From Toxonevra muliebris (Eukaryota; Arthropoda; Insecta; Diptera; Pallopteridae): DNA of 64,000 nucleotides. Position 1 is the stretch's first letter, and each line of letters starts with the position of its first letter. The notes beneath the pieces were generated by a model that saw only the letters and a program-made list of their open reading frames with translations, was not told the origin of the DNA and made no database searches. The position numbers and the translations under genes were made by a program. The stretch is from positions 101,245,340 through 101,309,339 of the forward strand of contig OY829326.1 of assembly GCA_963691655.1 (NCBI GenBank), read 5' to 3'. Shown in pieces: positions 22,560 through 34,583 of the stretch.

Positions 22560-22867
22560 AGTGTTAAATTGTATCGTTTTGCATCAGCAACAACAGAAGC
22601 TCCCACTAAACTAAAAACTCGGTGTATGCCAGAGCAGCGGAGGTGGCACCACTCGCCGCACCCATTGCACAGTACCGAGGCTGCAGAACCTCGTGTAGTC
22701 CTACGTCTACACGTCGAACAGTTCCACACTGTGGGGTCAGGGTTAAGTTCAATGCCGGCGCGTTGAGGTAAACATCTTTGGGTGGCGTTGCCAAAAATCC
22801 GGGAATCCGTCTCAGACTTTAAAATGCCACCAACAACCCAAGAGCTTAAAAATCCCCTGAGAGACAT
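22560..22867 (-). pseudogene. LINE ORF N-terminal fragment with PHD-like zinc finger
   Basis: Reading from 22867 on minus: an RAGIELNPDP lead is followed by a cysteine-rich domain NCSTC ... VLCNGCGEWCHLRCSG (C-x2-C, C-x2-C, H-x2-C). This lead plus PHD-like finger is typical of the N-terminus of several insect LINE ORFs, where it probably binds nucleic acid or chromatin. Only about 100 residues survive before the sequence turns into AT-rich flank. No reverse transcriptase motifs are present in this fragment. Confidence 0.7.
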
Positions 22868-23215
22868 TCACACGCACTCCGCCCAGAACGCAATCGCGAA
22901 CGACAAACCCAATCACGTCCTCAACGGTGCTCCGTCCCCCTATATTCAGTTCTGAGCGTTCATTGCCAAGAGGCTCACGTGCCTCACTCTCACAATTTCG
23001 CTTGGGAGTGTCCAGAGCCTTAAACTCCTACCTCTCGATAGTAAATCTCGACATAATCAATGCATGCCCAAAGTACGGTAATCGTCCGCATGACATGCCG
23101 CATCTATTTCAATGCCTGGCTGATTCTACCGCTCTCACATCGTTATCACTGTAGACGAAACCGGTAGCGGTCGCTAACTTCTTTGGACTGGATCTAGTTT
23201 CACCAATCTAATCTT
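22868..23215 (+). pseudogene. LINE ORF C-terminal fragment
   Basis: Plus-strand translation gives a lead with SERSLPRGSRASLSQFR, then LNSYLS, then a C-x-K-Y-G ... HDMPHLFQC cysteine/histidine segment, then TKPVAVANFFGL after an in-frame stop (tgtag at 23151-23155). This order (LPR-x-R-x-x-L-x-Q-L-R, LNSYL, CP-x-C ... H-x-x-HLF-x-C, PVAVA) is the usual C-terminus of insect jockey-superclade LINE polymerase ORFs. The upstream endonuclease and polymerase are absent. A stop replaces Trp in the usual LWT tail. Confidence 0.72.
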
Positions 23216-23288
23216 TATATTTGTCCTTTTTCTATCAAATGCAACCTGTCCTAAAGTCGCTACAACAACAACAACAACAACAACAAAA

Positions 23289-25334
23289 TAAACACTCCAT
23301 GATAGTTTTTTAGGAGACTATGAAAATTAAATCTAGAGGTTAATTTTCAAAGTCATGACTTAAGTTCATGTAAATTTCGTTATTTGAAGTTATATATAAA
23401 CGGTTAATGAACAAATGTAATCAGACGGCCGTTTCATTTAAGGTCTTAACGGGAACCTACACCAAATTTTAAAAAGATTTGACTATGAATCTGAAGCATG
23501 AATAGATAACTTCACGATCGGCATTTATATTTAATAAAAGTAAAATCAGATTCTAAATTTGGAAAACGGTTCAGAAAATGTTCCCAGTATCAGCGAAAAT
23601 TAAATTTGTAAGATTGATCCATAAACGATATCCGATCCTCTGAAAATCTCAGATGCAAAATGCTCTTCCCGTGGATTCTTTCAGCATTATTAGATCGCAG
23701 TGTAATGATCAGATCAGGCCAGTACTACTGATAAGATCTGGGTCGAAAATCCATTCTTCTTCTTTTATAACGTCACGTTCTAATTGTTATAGCAATTATT
23801 TTTAAAATTTGATCTGATCATGATCAGTTTCAAAGAATAAAATCATTTGTTCTAATGCCTTTTTGCCAAAACAAAAAAAAAAAAACAAAATTTTAATTAG
23901 GCCTTCTTCACAAATCACGCTAATGTGTCAAAAAATGCGTGATCTTGAGCTAAAATTAACATAATACAAACAACAAATGTGAGTTTTCTATAGAGTTAGG
24001 TGAAATTACATATGAAAGTTATGGAATGTGAAAAATGCGTTGACGTTTCACATATGTGCTCCGTGCTGTGCTGTTCTGTGAGCTTGTCAAGAATCGTCGT
24101 ATAAATTAATGAAGCTAAATATGAGGAAAAATTCCTTATGCTAATTGGCAATAGTAAATTTTTCTTGTGTTTTACCCAATCCCTTTACAACTAAATCAAC
24201 ATAGTTGAACGCAAAAAATGCGAATAAATCTACAATATATCATCAACACACATCATCCCACTGCTGAGAGCTGAAGCGGGATGGCTGGCTGGCTGTCTGA
24301 CTGGCTGCTTGAATGCTGTTAATATGTTGTTGATGTTTGACGTTGACGCGTTGTTGGTTGATGATATTGTTTGTTGTATTGCTGGTTGATGATAATGATG
24401 ATCGCGTTTGTTATGTGTTCGTTCGTGACATGAAAAAATGCGATCGCGCAGCAGCAGCTGAAAAACGTAAACGTGCCAGAAATGTTAGAAAACCTATCAC
24501 GGTCATTCAGTAGCAGCAGCCAAGTCAGTTAATAATTTTACATTGTATAGAGAAGAAGAGAAAAAAAAACAAAATAGTGTTGCAATATACATAACTCAAC
24601 GTACAGACAGACAAAGAGTTGAACATACTGATGTCTGAATATTAATAAAACGGATTTTTCTACGCGCTACTGTTTGTACTTGCATACAAAAACAAAAAAA
24701 AAAGTAGGTACTATCTGAAAAACATGTGCCTCAAACTGTTTCTTTATTTTCTTCTTCTTCTTCTACTACTTATGCCGGCTTCTTGGCCCCCTTTTCTTAT
24801 GCTTTCCGTTCCTCTATGCTCTTCATCTTCAAACCTAGTGATTTTTCCCTACAACAATGATCAAGACAATATTATGACAAATGTTCACATATGACATTAT
24901 TTACGCTTGATAACTTGAAAGAATTTTACACACTGAGGAGCGCAAATATTTTGCCATGGCAATACTCGTAACGTATATGTAAGTAGGCAATGTTGTGTGA
25001 TTGCTATGCTATGCTATGCTATGGTATATTGTGGTATGTGGCATTGCTGAAAGAAAAACTATGTTTGTTTGCTATAATAAAGCACTGTTGTTGCTTGCTT
25101 ACTAAAGGCGACGTGATTCTTTTCAGCGAATGTGTTGTTATTGTATATGGCTAATAAACAAAAGAATCGAAAAGAAATATTAAAATATAAAATAAAAAAA
25201 TTGCATTTTGCTTTATGGCAAATGATATGCAACAAAACAATATATCACCACACCATCAACATCACATCCATGCAAGTCAGAAACAAACCTATAGCACAGC
25301 GCACTTGAATGAATCCACTATTTAATCGAGTTGC
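23289..25334. other. AT-rich non-coding stretch
   Basis: No gene seen. GATCTGATCATGATCAG-type short palindromes occur near 23810-23827. A GC-richer island at 24240-24540 holds GGCTGGCTGGCTG and GATGATAATGATGATCG tracts. A short ATGCT tandem lies near 25005-25022. Confidence 0.35.
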
Positions 25335-25420
25335 TTGAAGTATGTTCTCTCCAAGTAGTGGAAGCTTTTGATTAGATCAGCTGCCTCAGGTTCGATTCCC
25401 AGATGGGGTTCTTAAAAAAT
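25335..25420 (+). repeat. Possible tRNA-derived SINE fragment
   Basis: AGGTTCGATTCCC (near 25390) is a perfect RNA polymerase III B box, with CCAAGTAGTGGAAGC about 40 nt upstream as a weak A box. There is no intact tRNA cloverleaf, so this is either a SINE head or a tRNA relic. Confidence 0.35.
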
Positions 25421-25644
25421 ATCCAAATGGATTGTTCTAATAAAATGGATCACTTCGATGATTTAGTTCTTAAATGCTAGACTGGAGTACAAGTGCAAGA
25501 GGTGAAGAGGTTTTCATCCCCCGCTAGTGTTAGGAAGTATCCTAATGGATAAAAAATCATGATCTGAATTTCTAAATCATATTACAAAATGGCTTCAATC
25601 ACTAGCGGATGCCAAGGAATCCCTTTGTTCTGTTGGAAAACCCT

Positions 25645-26105
25645 TTAACCCTCTAGTTCCCAAATATTGGATTGATAAAAAAAATCGGAATTGATTAGTA
25701 TTAGCGTAAAAATTATAAACTGATTTAAAAATCCCAAAAAAAACTAATCGGCGTGGTTTTATGAAGTGAGAAAGTTTGAACGCCTAAAAATATTTGTTCT
25801 TGAATGAGCTTTTTATCAATTTGTTTTAAGTAATTAAATATTTTATATAAAAAATTCAAATTCTTAGCTATCTATAGCTGGTTTTTTTATCTAGATACTA
25901 TGGCGGGAAATAATTTATTTATTTTTCTTCACTTTTATCTCCAATACAATCAAAACAATTAATTTTCCTATTTTTCACAAATTTTTGACTTTGACTGTCG
26001 CTAACTTCTGTAATACGCATCATAACTCATAACTAATGCATTTTGGCAATTCCATCCCTTTTGGTGAAGGCCGTCTAGAGGCGGGCTTGAGAACTAGAGG
26101 GTGTA
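25645..26105. mobile_element. TTAA-type (piggyBac-like) MITE, 453 bp
   Basis: The left end is TTAA followed by CCCTCTAGTTCCCAA. The right end is the inverse, TTGAGAACTAGAGGG, followed by TGTA, which may be a decayed TTAA. CCC at the tip plus TTAA is the piggyBac-superfamily pattern. No transposase inside. Confidence 0.55.
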
Positions 26106-26486
26106 TTTAAGAGTAATGATCAAAATGGTTCAGATATTCATCAGAAAGGTTTCTAATAGCAATAAATAATGCCATTTCCAAATCCAGAAAGTTATGATCC
26201 ATAGACTAATTCAGACCCTCTCAAATATCTGATTCTTTTAAAGGCATATTAAAGAGAACTTTGTTTAAATGAAGAACCCGATCTATCCATTCTCGTATAC
26301 AAAACAAATATCGATACAGTTTCAAAAATTATACCCTGATGGGTGACAATTATGCCATTTCGTTTCTTCAAAAAATATTTTGAATAATATTGAAAAGGTT
26401 ACCAGTTTATTTAGAAAATATTAATCTACAGAAGATGATTTCATGATCCTGCTTTGAATCCTAGGGACTTGAAAACTTGGAATATA

Positions 26487-27773
26487 AGGAGTGAGATTGA
26501 AAAAATCTTAACACACGTTTTACTTAATAATTTTTTTTGGGTGTAAAATTTAAAAATTTCTTTGATCTAGTTATCTTTGAAAAATATGTCAGTTGTTATT
26601 TTTAATGACAAAAATGTTGATTTATTGTGAATTTGACCAAAATGAGTGAAGAAAAATAAGTACATCTTAGAATTATTAAAAATTTTTCAAAAAAATCCAA
26701 ATTGGTCCTACAAAAAATTGGCCAAAGAATTTAAGGTCTGCCGTCAAACTGTTTCCAATGTTATTAAACAGTTTCAGGAGAATTTGACCATCGATAGGAA
26801 ACCTGGTTCGGGAAGAAAACAAGGACCACATGATATTGGGAAAGCCAAGAAAATAGAAAGCATATTGAAAAGATCTCCAAACACATCTGGTAGAAAAGCT
26901 GCCTGGTTAGCCCAGTGCTCTGACTATTTGATGTGAAAAGTTAAAGCCAATGCAGGTTTGAAAATATACAAAGTCCAAAAAGTTCCAGACAGGAATGCTG
27001 CAAAAAATTTAGACTTTAGACGCCAAAAGTAGGGCTCGGAAATTAAAATCAAATTTCATAAAAAATATTCATCTTGTATAATGGAACGACGAAACGTATG
27101 TACTGGCAGATTTTACGCAGCTTCCTGGTCAAAATTTTTATGTTGCTGATGCTCGAGGAAATGTCGAAGACCAATTTAGAATCCAAAAGCAGACAAAATT
27201 TCCTAAAAAATTCCTGGTATGGCAAGCTATATGCAGTTACGGCAAAAGAAGCGAGTCATTTGTTACAGTGGGATCTATAAATACCGAAATATACATCAAA
27301 GAATGTTTGAAAAAAAGACTTCTCCTTTCATGATAGAGCACAATGTGTCCACATATTTTTGGCCCGATTTGGCATCATGTCACTACGGCAAGAAAGTAAT
27401 AACATAGTTTTTGTACCAAGAGAGGCCAATCCTCCAAATTGTCCTGAACTAAGACCTGTGGCGAGATATTGTGCTCTTGTGAAAAGAAACTTAAAGAGCA
27501 CAAAAAAGGTGTCCCAAAATATTAAAGATTTTAAAAGGAGATGTGCAAACTGTTCCAAAAAGGTGTCGGAAACAACTAACAAATCTCTAATGGAAGGCTT
27601 CCCAAAAAAGGTTCACGAGTTCATAAATAGTGGTTAGAAATTTAAAAGTTATATTTTTCTGTAATTTGTAAAATATTATCAATTAAATAAAAAAAAAAAA
27701 AATCGAAACTAAGATCAACGGTTTAAAAATTATTGAATTTTATATATGTTAAGATTTTTTCGATCTCAGTCCT
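26487..27773 (+). mobile_element. DD37E Tc1/mariner-superfamily element, copy 1
   Basis: A 1287-bp element with inverted repeats starting AGGAGTGAGATTGAAAAAAT at left and the inverse ending TCAGTCCT at right, flanked by TA on both sides (26485-26486 and 27774-27775). Transposase on plus. Second, better-preserved copy at 42513 and fragment at 34257. Confidence 0.92.
26642..27637 (+). pseudogene. DD37E transposase pseudogene (copy 1)
   Basis: Begins MSEEK at 26642 and stops at codon 6 (TAA where copy 2 has GAA). After that come the paired-type helix-turn-helix (NWSYKKLAKEF ... CRQTVSNVIKQF) and the basic linker RKPGSGRKQG. The first catalytic block near 27081 has an extra A (ATGGAACGACGAAACG) that shifts the frame. 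WPDLASCHYGK holds the second Asp. RPVAR replaces RPVER of the sister copies, so the expected catalytic Glu is Ala here. Several frame changes separate 26646-26936, 27074-27280 and 27359-27637. Clearly dead. Confidence 0.9.
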
Positions 27774-27775
27774 TA

Positions 27776-28227
27776 TTACAGAAAACCTACATACTTTTAG
27801 GCAATAAACTTATCAAACCATTCTCGTATACAAAACAAACTTCGATATATCCAGCAAGGCCAGAAATTGTGGTATATTCAGGTAAAACACGTTGATGTGA
27901 ACCTTAGGCTCAATCATAAACATGTTTCTCTAAGTCTCAGGTCGAACATTATATTACATAAGGGTTCCCGAGAATGTCTGTGCAAGGTTAAAATGGGTCT
28001 CTAATTGCTGGGAATCCGTAAATTGAACTCCACTTATGTCAGATCAAAGAAAACCTAGCTTAAATATAACCACACCAGAACCGCTTAGTTTTTTGAATGC
28101 AGTAGATCGAGGTTAACACCAGTTTTCACGGAGCAATGGTTGATGGGGATGCCCGCATTCAGGCTCTATATCGCCCAAAATACTCACCTGTAAAATATTG
28201 ACAGAAAAAAAACCTTTATTTACTTTG
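27776..28227. other. Non-coding stretch
   Basis: No recognised gene or repeat between the DD37E element and the second palindromic mini-element. Confidence 0.3.
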
Positions 28228-28317
28228 CACATATCGTCGCCTGAGCATTGATTTGGCGGATGTGTGCACAAATTCATATACCTATAAGTCAAATCAATTC
28301 TCAGGCGACGATATGTG
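28228..28317. mobile_element. 88-bp-type palindromic mini-element, copy 2
   Basis: Same arms as at 15936 (CACATATCGTCGCCTGAGCA ... GGCGACGATATGTG) with a few mismatches. The loop (GTGTGCACAAATTCATATACC) is the reverse complement of the copy 1 loop, so the two are inserted in opposite orientation. Confidence 0.85.
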
Positions 28318-31279
28318 GAATGCCTTGGATAAAATGAAGTTTCAATCTTTACTGAATGATCTTAAAAATTGATTTAAAGAGGCTATTATCGTACCAAAAC
28401 TTACAGAAGTGAATGTAGATGGATACAGGAAAACTAAATTATAAAATGCCTAATCTATCCTAAATAGAGATAAATTTTTATAATGCTCATCTTGTTCTGA
28501 GCACCGATGTAAAGCATAATTCCTGAAGCAAATTCCATGAATATTTGGCAAATTCAAGCAAGTATCAAAAAATCTAAATAAAAAAATTATTTTTTGTTTT
28601 TATTTTTTTTTTTTTTTTTGATCAGCGATAGTAAAAATTATTGTTTGATTTTTGTGTTTTTGGTCAACCGTAAAAAAAACGTGTTATTTTTATTTATTGT
28701 TTTTTTTTTTCGATAATAAACATTAGTTGAGTTAAATTTTTTTTGCTCAAAAATACAAATTTTTTGAGTTTTATTTTCTTGTTCGGGAATAAATATTAAT
28801 GGTTGAGTTCCATTTTTTTTTATTTATTTATTTTTTTTTATGACAAAGCTACGTACAACTTTTTTATTTTTTGTTCGAAAAAAGAAATTAAAACTAAAGA
28901 ATTAATTTTTATTCCTGAGCAAGAAAATAAAACTAAAAAAAAATTATTTTATTCTTGATCCAAAAAAATAAATTCAAATAATTTTTATTTTTAAGAACGA
29001 AAAAAAAATCTAAGATAATTTTTGGGTTGATTTACAATTAATAGTTAGTTTTAAATTTTAGGGGTGAAAACAGCTCAGTTCTAATCCAGTGACGACCATA
29101 ATACACTATTGGCAAAATGCATACGCCATTAACAATTAAAAAGCTTTTGCATTGAAATATGTGCAAAAAGAAGGCAAGCGACTATTTTGATCGTATACCA
29201 GTTAAAAAGCTTAAAGCCATTTGGCGCTAAACTTCATGTTTGGCCGTCACTGATTTAATCTCAAGAAGCTGCAACTGCTTCACAGAACCAAATACAAGTG
29301 AGGCTATGAAAAACTGATGCTATTCATGTGCATTGCAATGTATTCATACGTGTACACACACGTACATAACTATTTATGCGACTCTACCTTGCAACTTAAT
29401 GATAAATTTCGAATTCCATGGCAAAGAAATTTATACAACTGCTGCTTCTGCTGTTGCTACTTCTTCCTCTTTCTTCTTCTTATACTACTACTGACATTGT
29501 CAAGAAGGTATTTGCCTTATTCTGCCTCTGCTTCTACTGCTTTTGCTGCATGACAATTGTACACACAAAAGACCGTTAATTGACATAGATATAAAGTCAA
29601 AGATGAGAACTAAGATCTTGTGTTGTGCTGTGATCACTTGTTGGCTAATAAAAAAAAAAAATGTTCTTGCTAAATTTACACATCAAATACATAAAAAATA
29701 AAAAACAAAATAAAGAAAAACAAATTTATTGAAAAATTATGCAAATAATCTTTAAAAGAACAAGCAAAATTAAAAGGTAGAAGTGAAAGAAGAACAACAA
29801 CAAGTTCATCACCCTCTCAAGCTGTGAGTGACAATCTATAAAATTGTATTGTACAATGACCCAAATTTATGATACACATTAATAACATTTTGTTGTATTT
29901 TGTATTATAGAATATTTAAAACGTTTATACGTAAGTGTGAGTCACACGCATACACTCACTCAATTACAATAGAAGTCAAAAGCACATAAATTCTATAAAG
30001 TAAAAACGCTGATGCCGTTATCTTTCTACTCGAGGGTCGATCTATTCGATCGATCGATCGCTGGAGTGATCACTTCACGCAACGCAACAACATTCGCTTA
30101 TTCTTCGTTCTGAGTTCGCAGTGGGAGCTGACATCTAAAATTGTGTTATGCTATTGATTGCGCTGCGCTTCATCGAATGTCCGTCCGTCTGACAATTTTT
30201 ACATTTTCACGAGATTTTTATTTTTTAAGAACTTTTTTTTTTTTATTTTTGTAATTCATGTAAATGCAATCGTTTTTACATTCACAATTTTACTTGTTTT
30301 TTTACCTGATGATCTATGACTAATTATCATTTTTTTACACGCTAGCATAAACTCGTTCTATATCTTTCTCGTTACACGGCAACGGCAGATTGCTATCTCT
30401 TTTACTCACTGATCAATTCCAATCCATCTAGCGATCGATCGATCGATTTTACAATCTAACTTGCCTTTTGTGTTTGGAAGCGTGCAAAAGCGTTTACGGT
30501 TGTGATTTTTTGGTTTAGAAATAATAATAAAAAAAAAACCTCCCGGGCGCACTTTACCTTTAAAAATTGTTTCGTTTTTTTTTTATATTATTTATTTTTT
30601 TTTCTGTATTTTTTTTTTTTGTATTTTGTTTTGAGTTCAAAGTTTAGCAAAATTTCAATTATAATTGAAAAAATATATATCTATATACACTGGGATATAT
30701 TGAGTAAGTACGACGTATATACATATATTGAATATTGATTATTGAAAAATAATTTATTATTGTACCGTTTTTTGGGGCATTGGAGCGGAATTCCTTAGAG
30801 TTTGTTGAACTGCAGTTTATTATTTGTTATATATTTTTTTGTATTTGTTGTTTGTTGCGTTTGTCTTTTTTGTTTTATTCGACATTGACTGACTACTGAC
30901 TGTGGAGCATGCATTCATGCTTTTTTTTTTGTTTTTTGAAATATATATCGTGCTACATTATCATTATATGGAATACCCTAGAAAGTAAATTGGTTTGTAC
31001 TGTTTTCAATTTATTAATACGTAATCGATAGTTGGGTTCTTTGTTGAGCAATTTATTATAATATTTATGGATTTTCGATACAATTATGAAATGGACTCCA
31101 ATGCTAAAGACTTTTGTTAATAAAATATTAAAAATTTCATTTAATGTATTGTGAACATCCCAAACCATAATAGCTTTCGGTATTAGATCACCGGTAAATT
31201 ATCCAAAATGTCTCATTACAGAAAGAACCAAATCCAGGTGCTAACCATTCAGTTTGAAAGATATTTTATTGAATGATAA
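28318..31279. other. AT-rich non-coding stretch with small foldback
   Basis: T/A homopolymers dominate 28570-29010. There, AGTTTTATTTTCTTG plus GGAATAAA at about 28768-28797 is inverted at about 28908-28940, forming a hairpin. GATC tetramer runs occur at 30044-30061 and 30433-30446. GC-richer patches at 29280-29560 and 30000-30190. No gene recognised. Confidence 0.4.
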
Positions 31280-31833
31280 CACTGTGCAACAATTTTAGGG
31301 TCATGGAATCTAACGGAGAAGCGACCAACACAGGTCGGTAGTACTGGTACAGAGCAACTAAACCCTAAAAGGGTTTTAAAAAAATAGCTCGCTTTTAATG
31401 TGTTGTAGCCTTTCGAAGTTGAGCTGTTTTAGTGTATTTTGTAATTCTATTTTCTGTTTATAATAAAGACAAAAATTTGAAAATCCAAACTTTGTTAAAT
31501 TCTATACATTTTTGTTTTTGCAGTAATACTTGCTTATTTTTTTACAAAAGTCATGTAATGGATAGTTTAAACATCTTAATATGAAAAACTAATATAATGT
31601 TCAAATTGTTAATGATATTATTTGTTATTTCGCTGAAGAAATAAGTACAAAATATCAAATATCATTCGAGTAATGATTTTTAAAAAATAAGCTGCAAGAA
31701 GCAAACTTTGAACGCTTATATCTTTTGAAAGAGAGTTAACTTTGCAAAACCCTTTTAAGGTTTTGTTACTCTAGGTCAGTACTATCGACTAGAATTGGCC
31801 GATTCTCCGTTACAAAAAATGGGTTGCACAGTG
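31280..31833. mobile_element. 554-bp MITE with long inverted repeats
   Basis: The ends are CACTGTGCAAC and the inverse GTTGCACAGTG. Imperfect arms of about 100 nt share AACGGAGAA, GGTCGGTAGTACT/AGTCGATAGTACT and CTAAAAGGGTTTT/CTTAAAAGGGTTTT. The middle is AT-rich without coding potential. The flanks are TAA/TAA or TA-like; target duplication not settled, so superfamily open. Confidence 0.75.
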
Positions 31834-32352
31834 TAATATATAGAAAAATATTTAATATATAAAACAAAGTAAATGTGTGATCTAATAAATGAAAACAATT
31901 CAATGAAGAATGTTTTCATCAATTTTTACAGTTTTCCCCGTAATTTTTAATTGCCGATCATAGAATATTTCAATAATAATTCAGTATTTTTTACAAACTA
32001 AATTTTTTCCAGGTCACTTTGAATATTTTCCTTTCTGAAACTGTAATAATAAATTTTTGGGCTGTAATATTTGCAGTTTACAAATAAATTTATATTGAGT
32101 ATCTCAGGAAATTTCTAAATTACTGGGCGAAATGGCAATTTTCCTGATTATTCTGCTTCTTTTTTTTTTGAATATCACACATGTGCCTGTGTTAAGTTTA
32201 TTCGACAAAAGAAATTGGCTTTTTTTTTTTTTGTTGAGTGCCGTACTAACATCTTGCCAAATTGTAAGAAAAAATCGTAATTTTCAGAAAAAAATCGTCA
32301 TCAGAGAAAACTCCCAAATCAACATATCGTTGCTCCTTGAATTCAACATCTA

Positions 32353-33605
32353 CAGGGTGACAATCGTAAAGTGACGCACACATTTCAGCAGTTATTTTCA
32401 AAAGGACGTACTTCCATTAAGTACAATTAAGTGTTAACATTGCTGAATATATAAGCATTCATTTGAACCCCACCTCATTCAATATAACCTCCTTTAGCCT
32501 GCGCACATGCCTTCAATCGATCCGGAAATCGTAGGACTGTTCGCCGCAGGACTTCCTGATCAATTTCAGTCCAGGCTTTCTCTAATGAATTTGTCAGCGA
32601 CTCCAGACTGTGGTGTTGAGATGCACAAGCCTTACTCTCTAAAATACTCCAAATAGAGTAGTCCATTGGATTCAAGTCTGGGGAGTATGGTGGCCATTCT
32701 TGAGATGTTATGAATCCAGAAAAATTGTTTTTTATCCATGTTTGCGTTAATTTTGCCATGTGGGAAGGTGCAGAATCTTGCTGGAAAGTCCAGTTTTCAT
32801 TTCCAAATGTATCTTGGGCCCAGGGAAGAACATGTTCATTTAAAATGCTCCGATAAACAACCTGGTCAATTTAACACCCTCTTCAACGAATATTAGAAGG
32901 GTTCTGGCATTAGCGGAAACTCCAGCCCATACTATAACGGAAGCTGGCTTTTGAACTCGGCCAACAGTCCTATTTTGTTGCAATGATGATGTTAGCCACA
33001 TTCGGTCATTTTGCGCATTGAAATGTTGTTCAACCGTGAAAATTTTTTCATCTGTAAACAAGATATTTTCAACATCTTTTAACACGGAGGAGCTTAGCAA
33101 CGCCTTGCATCTTTGCAGTCGCAAATCTTTCTTTTTTTGTGTCAGATCTTGAGCTTTTCGGAGCTTTTTCGCACTGTTTCACGGTTTACTCCCACTTCCT
33201 TAGCGATTTTTCTCATTGAGCGCCTTGGATTTCCCTTGATTCGTTTACGAATTATTTCTGTTAAACCAGTAGTGGCAACTGTTGAAAATTTTCCCCGGTC
33301 TCTATCTCCAAAACCCCCAGTTTCATTATATCGAATAATAGCTCGGTCTACCGTACGACTTGACAAATCTAAAGCCTTTGCAATTTGACGGCTACTATAA
33401 TTTGCCAAATGAAATTTCATAATTTCACGACGAATATTTTCCTTGTCCATTTTTATGGAAATTTCAAAATGTAATAACAAAAATTCAAATGAAATTAAAA
33501 GCAAAGCCAATGATGAATGAATTTGCTTTTTAAATTAAAGTAACGGTAAATGGCAAAGCTTTCTGCAGAGTATTAAACTTGCGTCACTTTACAATTGTCA
33601 CCCTG
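32353..33605 (-). mobile_element. DD37D (maT-like) element
   Basis: A 1253-bp element with inverted repeats CAGGGTGACAATCGTAAAGT at left and the inverse ACAATTGTCACCCTG at right, flanked by TA (32351-32352 and 33606-33607). Transposase on minus. The repeats still match over about 26 bp with one mismatch. Confidence 0.92.
32475..33450 (-). pseudogene. DD37D (maT-like) transposase pseudogene
   Basis: The start at 33450 (MDKENIRREI) is preferred over the upstream Met at 33510. It has two helix-turn-helix units (SSRQIAKALDLSSRTVDRAI and SMRKIAKEVGVNRETVRK) joined by a GGFGDRDRG linker. The catalytic domain has ILFTDEK (first Asp), QQDSAPSH (second) and PYSPDLNPMDY (third), with 37 residues between the last two (DD37D). 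Frameshifts near 33130 and 32850 split it into 33142-33450, 32840-33124 and the C-terminal part 32475-32759, so it is inactive. All key motifs survive. Confidence 0.92.
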
Positions 33606-33607
33606 TA

Positions 33608-34256
33608 ATTGGTGAAATTAATTTTCGTCCCCCAAATTTTTGAGATGTGACATCAAACTTTGTAATGAATTGGCTTCTTTTGAAACACACTGTCCAATTT
33701 CATATAAATTTTGACAAGTTTACAAGGCTTCGCTCGTTTTAATGAAGGCCCTTATTAATTTTTCTTAAGCATAAATGACAACGTAAATATATTTCCTTTC
33801 CAAAAATGTTGCTTTTTCTCTGAAATCAATGTTATTAACATGATGAGTTAAATACTCTGGCCTTAAAATATTTGTGCATGGAAAGCATAATCAAAATTGT
33901 ATCACTGGAAATCAAGTTCAACACTGATATATCTAGTCTTTATTCCTTCAAAAGATGTACCAGTTCCTGACGAGAAAAGCTTAATAGGTAATGTTTACAT
34001 TATCTTATAGTAGATGCAGTGTGTTTTGAAATTTGTTCATATTGAAGAAGAAAGCTTTTTTTAATGATCATCACCTAGCCTTGACTTGTCATCAAATGGT
34101 AATGCAAAAGCAGATTAAGGTTAATTGTTTTAGAGCCCACTTTTCACAGTATCGGGAATAAAGACAATTGGTAAATAAACTTAGTTTAGATCGGTGTAGA
34201 AATCTTTTTTTCACTATTGAAAACCAATTCACTACAATTGTTAATAAGGAGATCGA
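33608..34256. other. Non-coding stretch
   Basis: No recognised gene or repeat. Confidence 0.3.
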
Positions 34257-34583
34257 AAGAAAGCTCTGGAGTGGTACCAAAGTAATAACATAATTTTTGT
34301 ACCAAGAGAGGCCAATCCTCCAAATTGTCCGGAGCTAAGACCAGTGGAGAGATATTGGGCTCTTGTGAAAAGAAACTTAAAGAGCACAAAAAAGCTGTCC
34401 CAAAATATCGAAGATTTTAAAAGGAGATGGACAAATTGTGCCAATAAGGTGTCTGAAACAACTATCAAATCTCTAATGGAAGGCTTACCGAAAAAGGTCC
34501 ACGAGTTCATAAATAGTGGTTAGAATTATAAAAGTTATACTTTTCTGTAATTTGTAAAATATTATCAATTAAATAAAAAAAAA
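34257..34583 (+). pseudogene. DD37E transposase C-terminal fragment (copy 3)
   Basis: Not opened by a Met until late, but plus-strand translation from about 34281 gives NNIIFVPREANPPNCPELRP followed by VERYWALVKRN and a C-terminus ending KVHEFINSG and a stop at about 34524. This matches the last third of the transposase at 42649, and the 3' untranslated part follows to about 34583. It lacks the 5' two-thirds and both inverted repeats. The retained VERYW keeps the catalytic Glu. In this short stretch it is more intact than either longer copy. Confidence 0.88.

Larger units (their letters stand above)
22560..23288. mobile_element. Non-LTR retrotransposon (LINE) remnant with inverted 5' part
   Basis: The left part (about 22560-22865) carries the start of a LINE ORF on minus. 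The right part (about 22866-23288) carries the end of a LINE ORF and the 3' tail on plus, ending in a CAA repeat (about 23260-23286). The 5' piece and 3' piece meet head to head near 22866 with the middle missing. That is the structure expected from twin priming during target-primed reverse transcription. Two independent insertions are the alternative. Confidence 0.75.
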
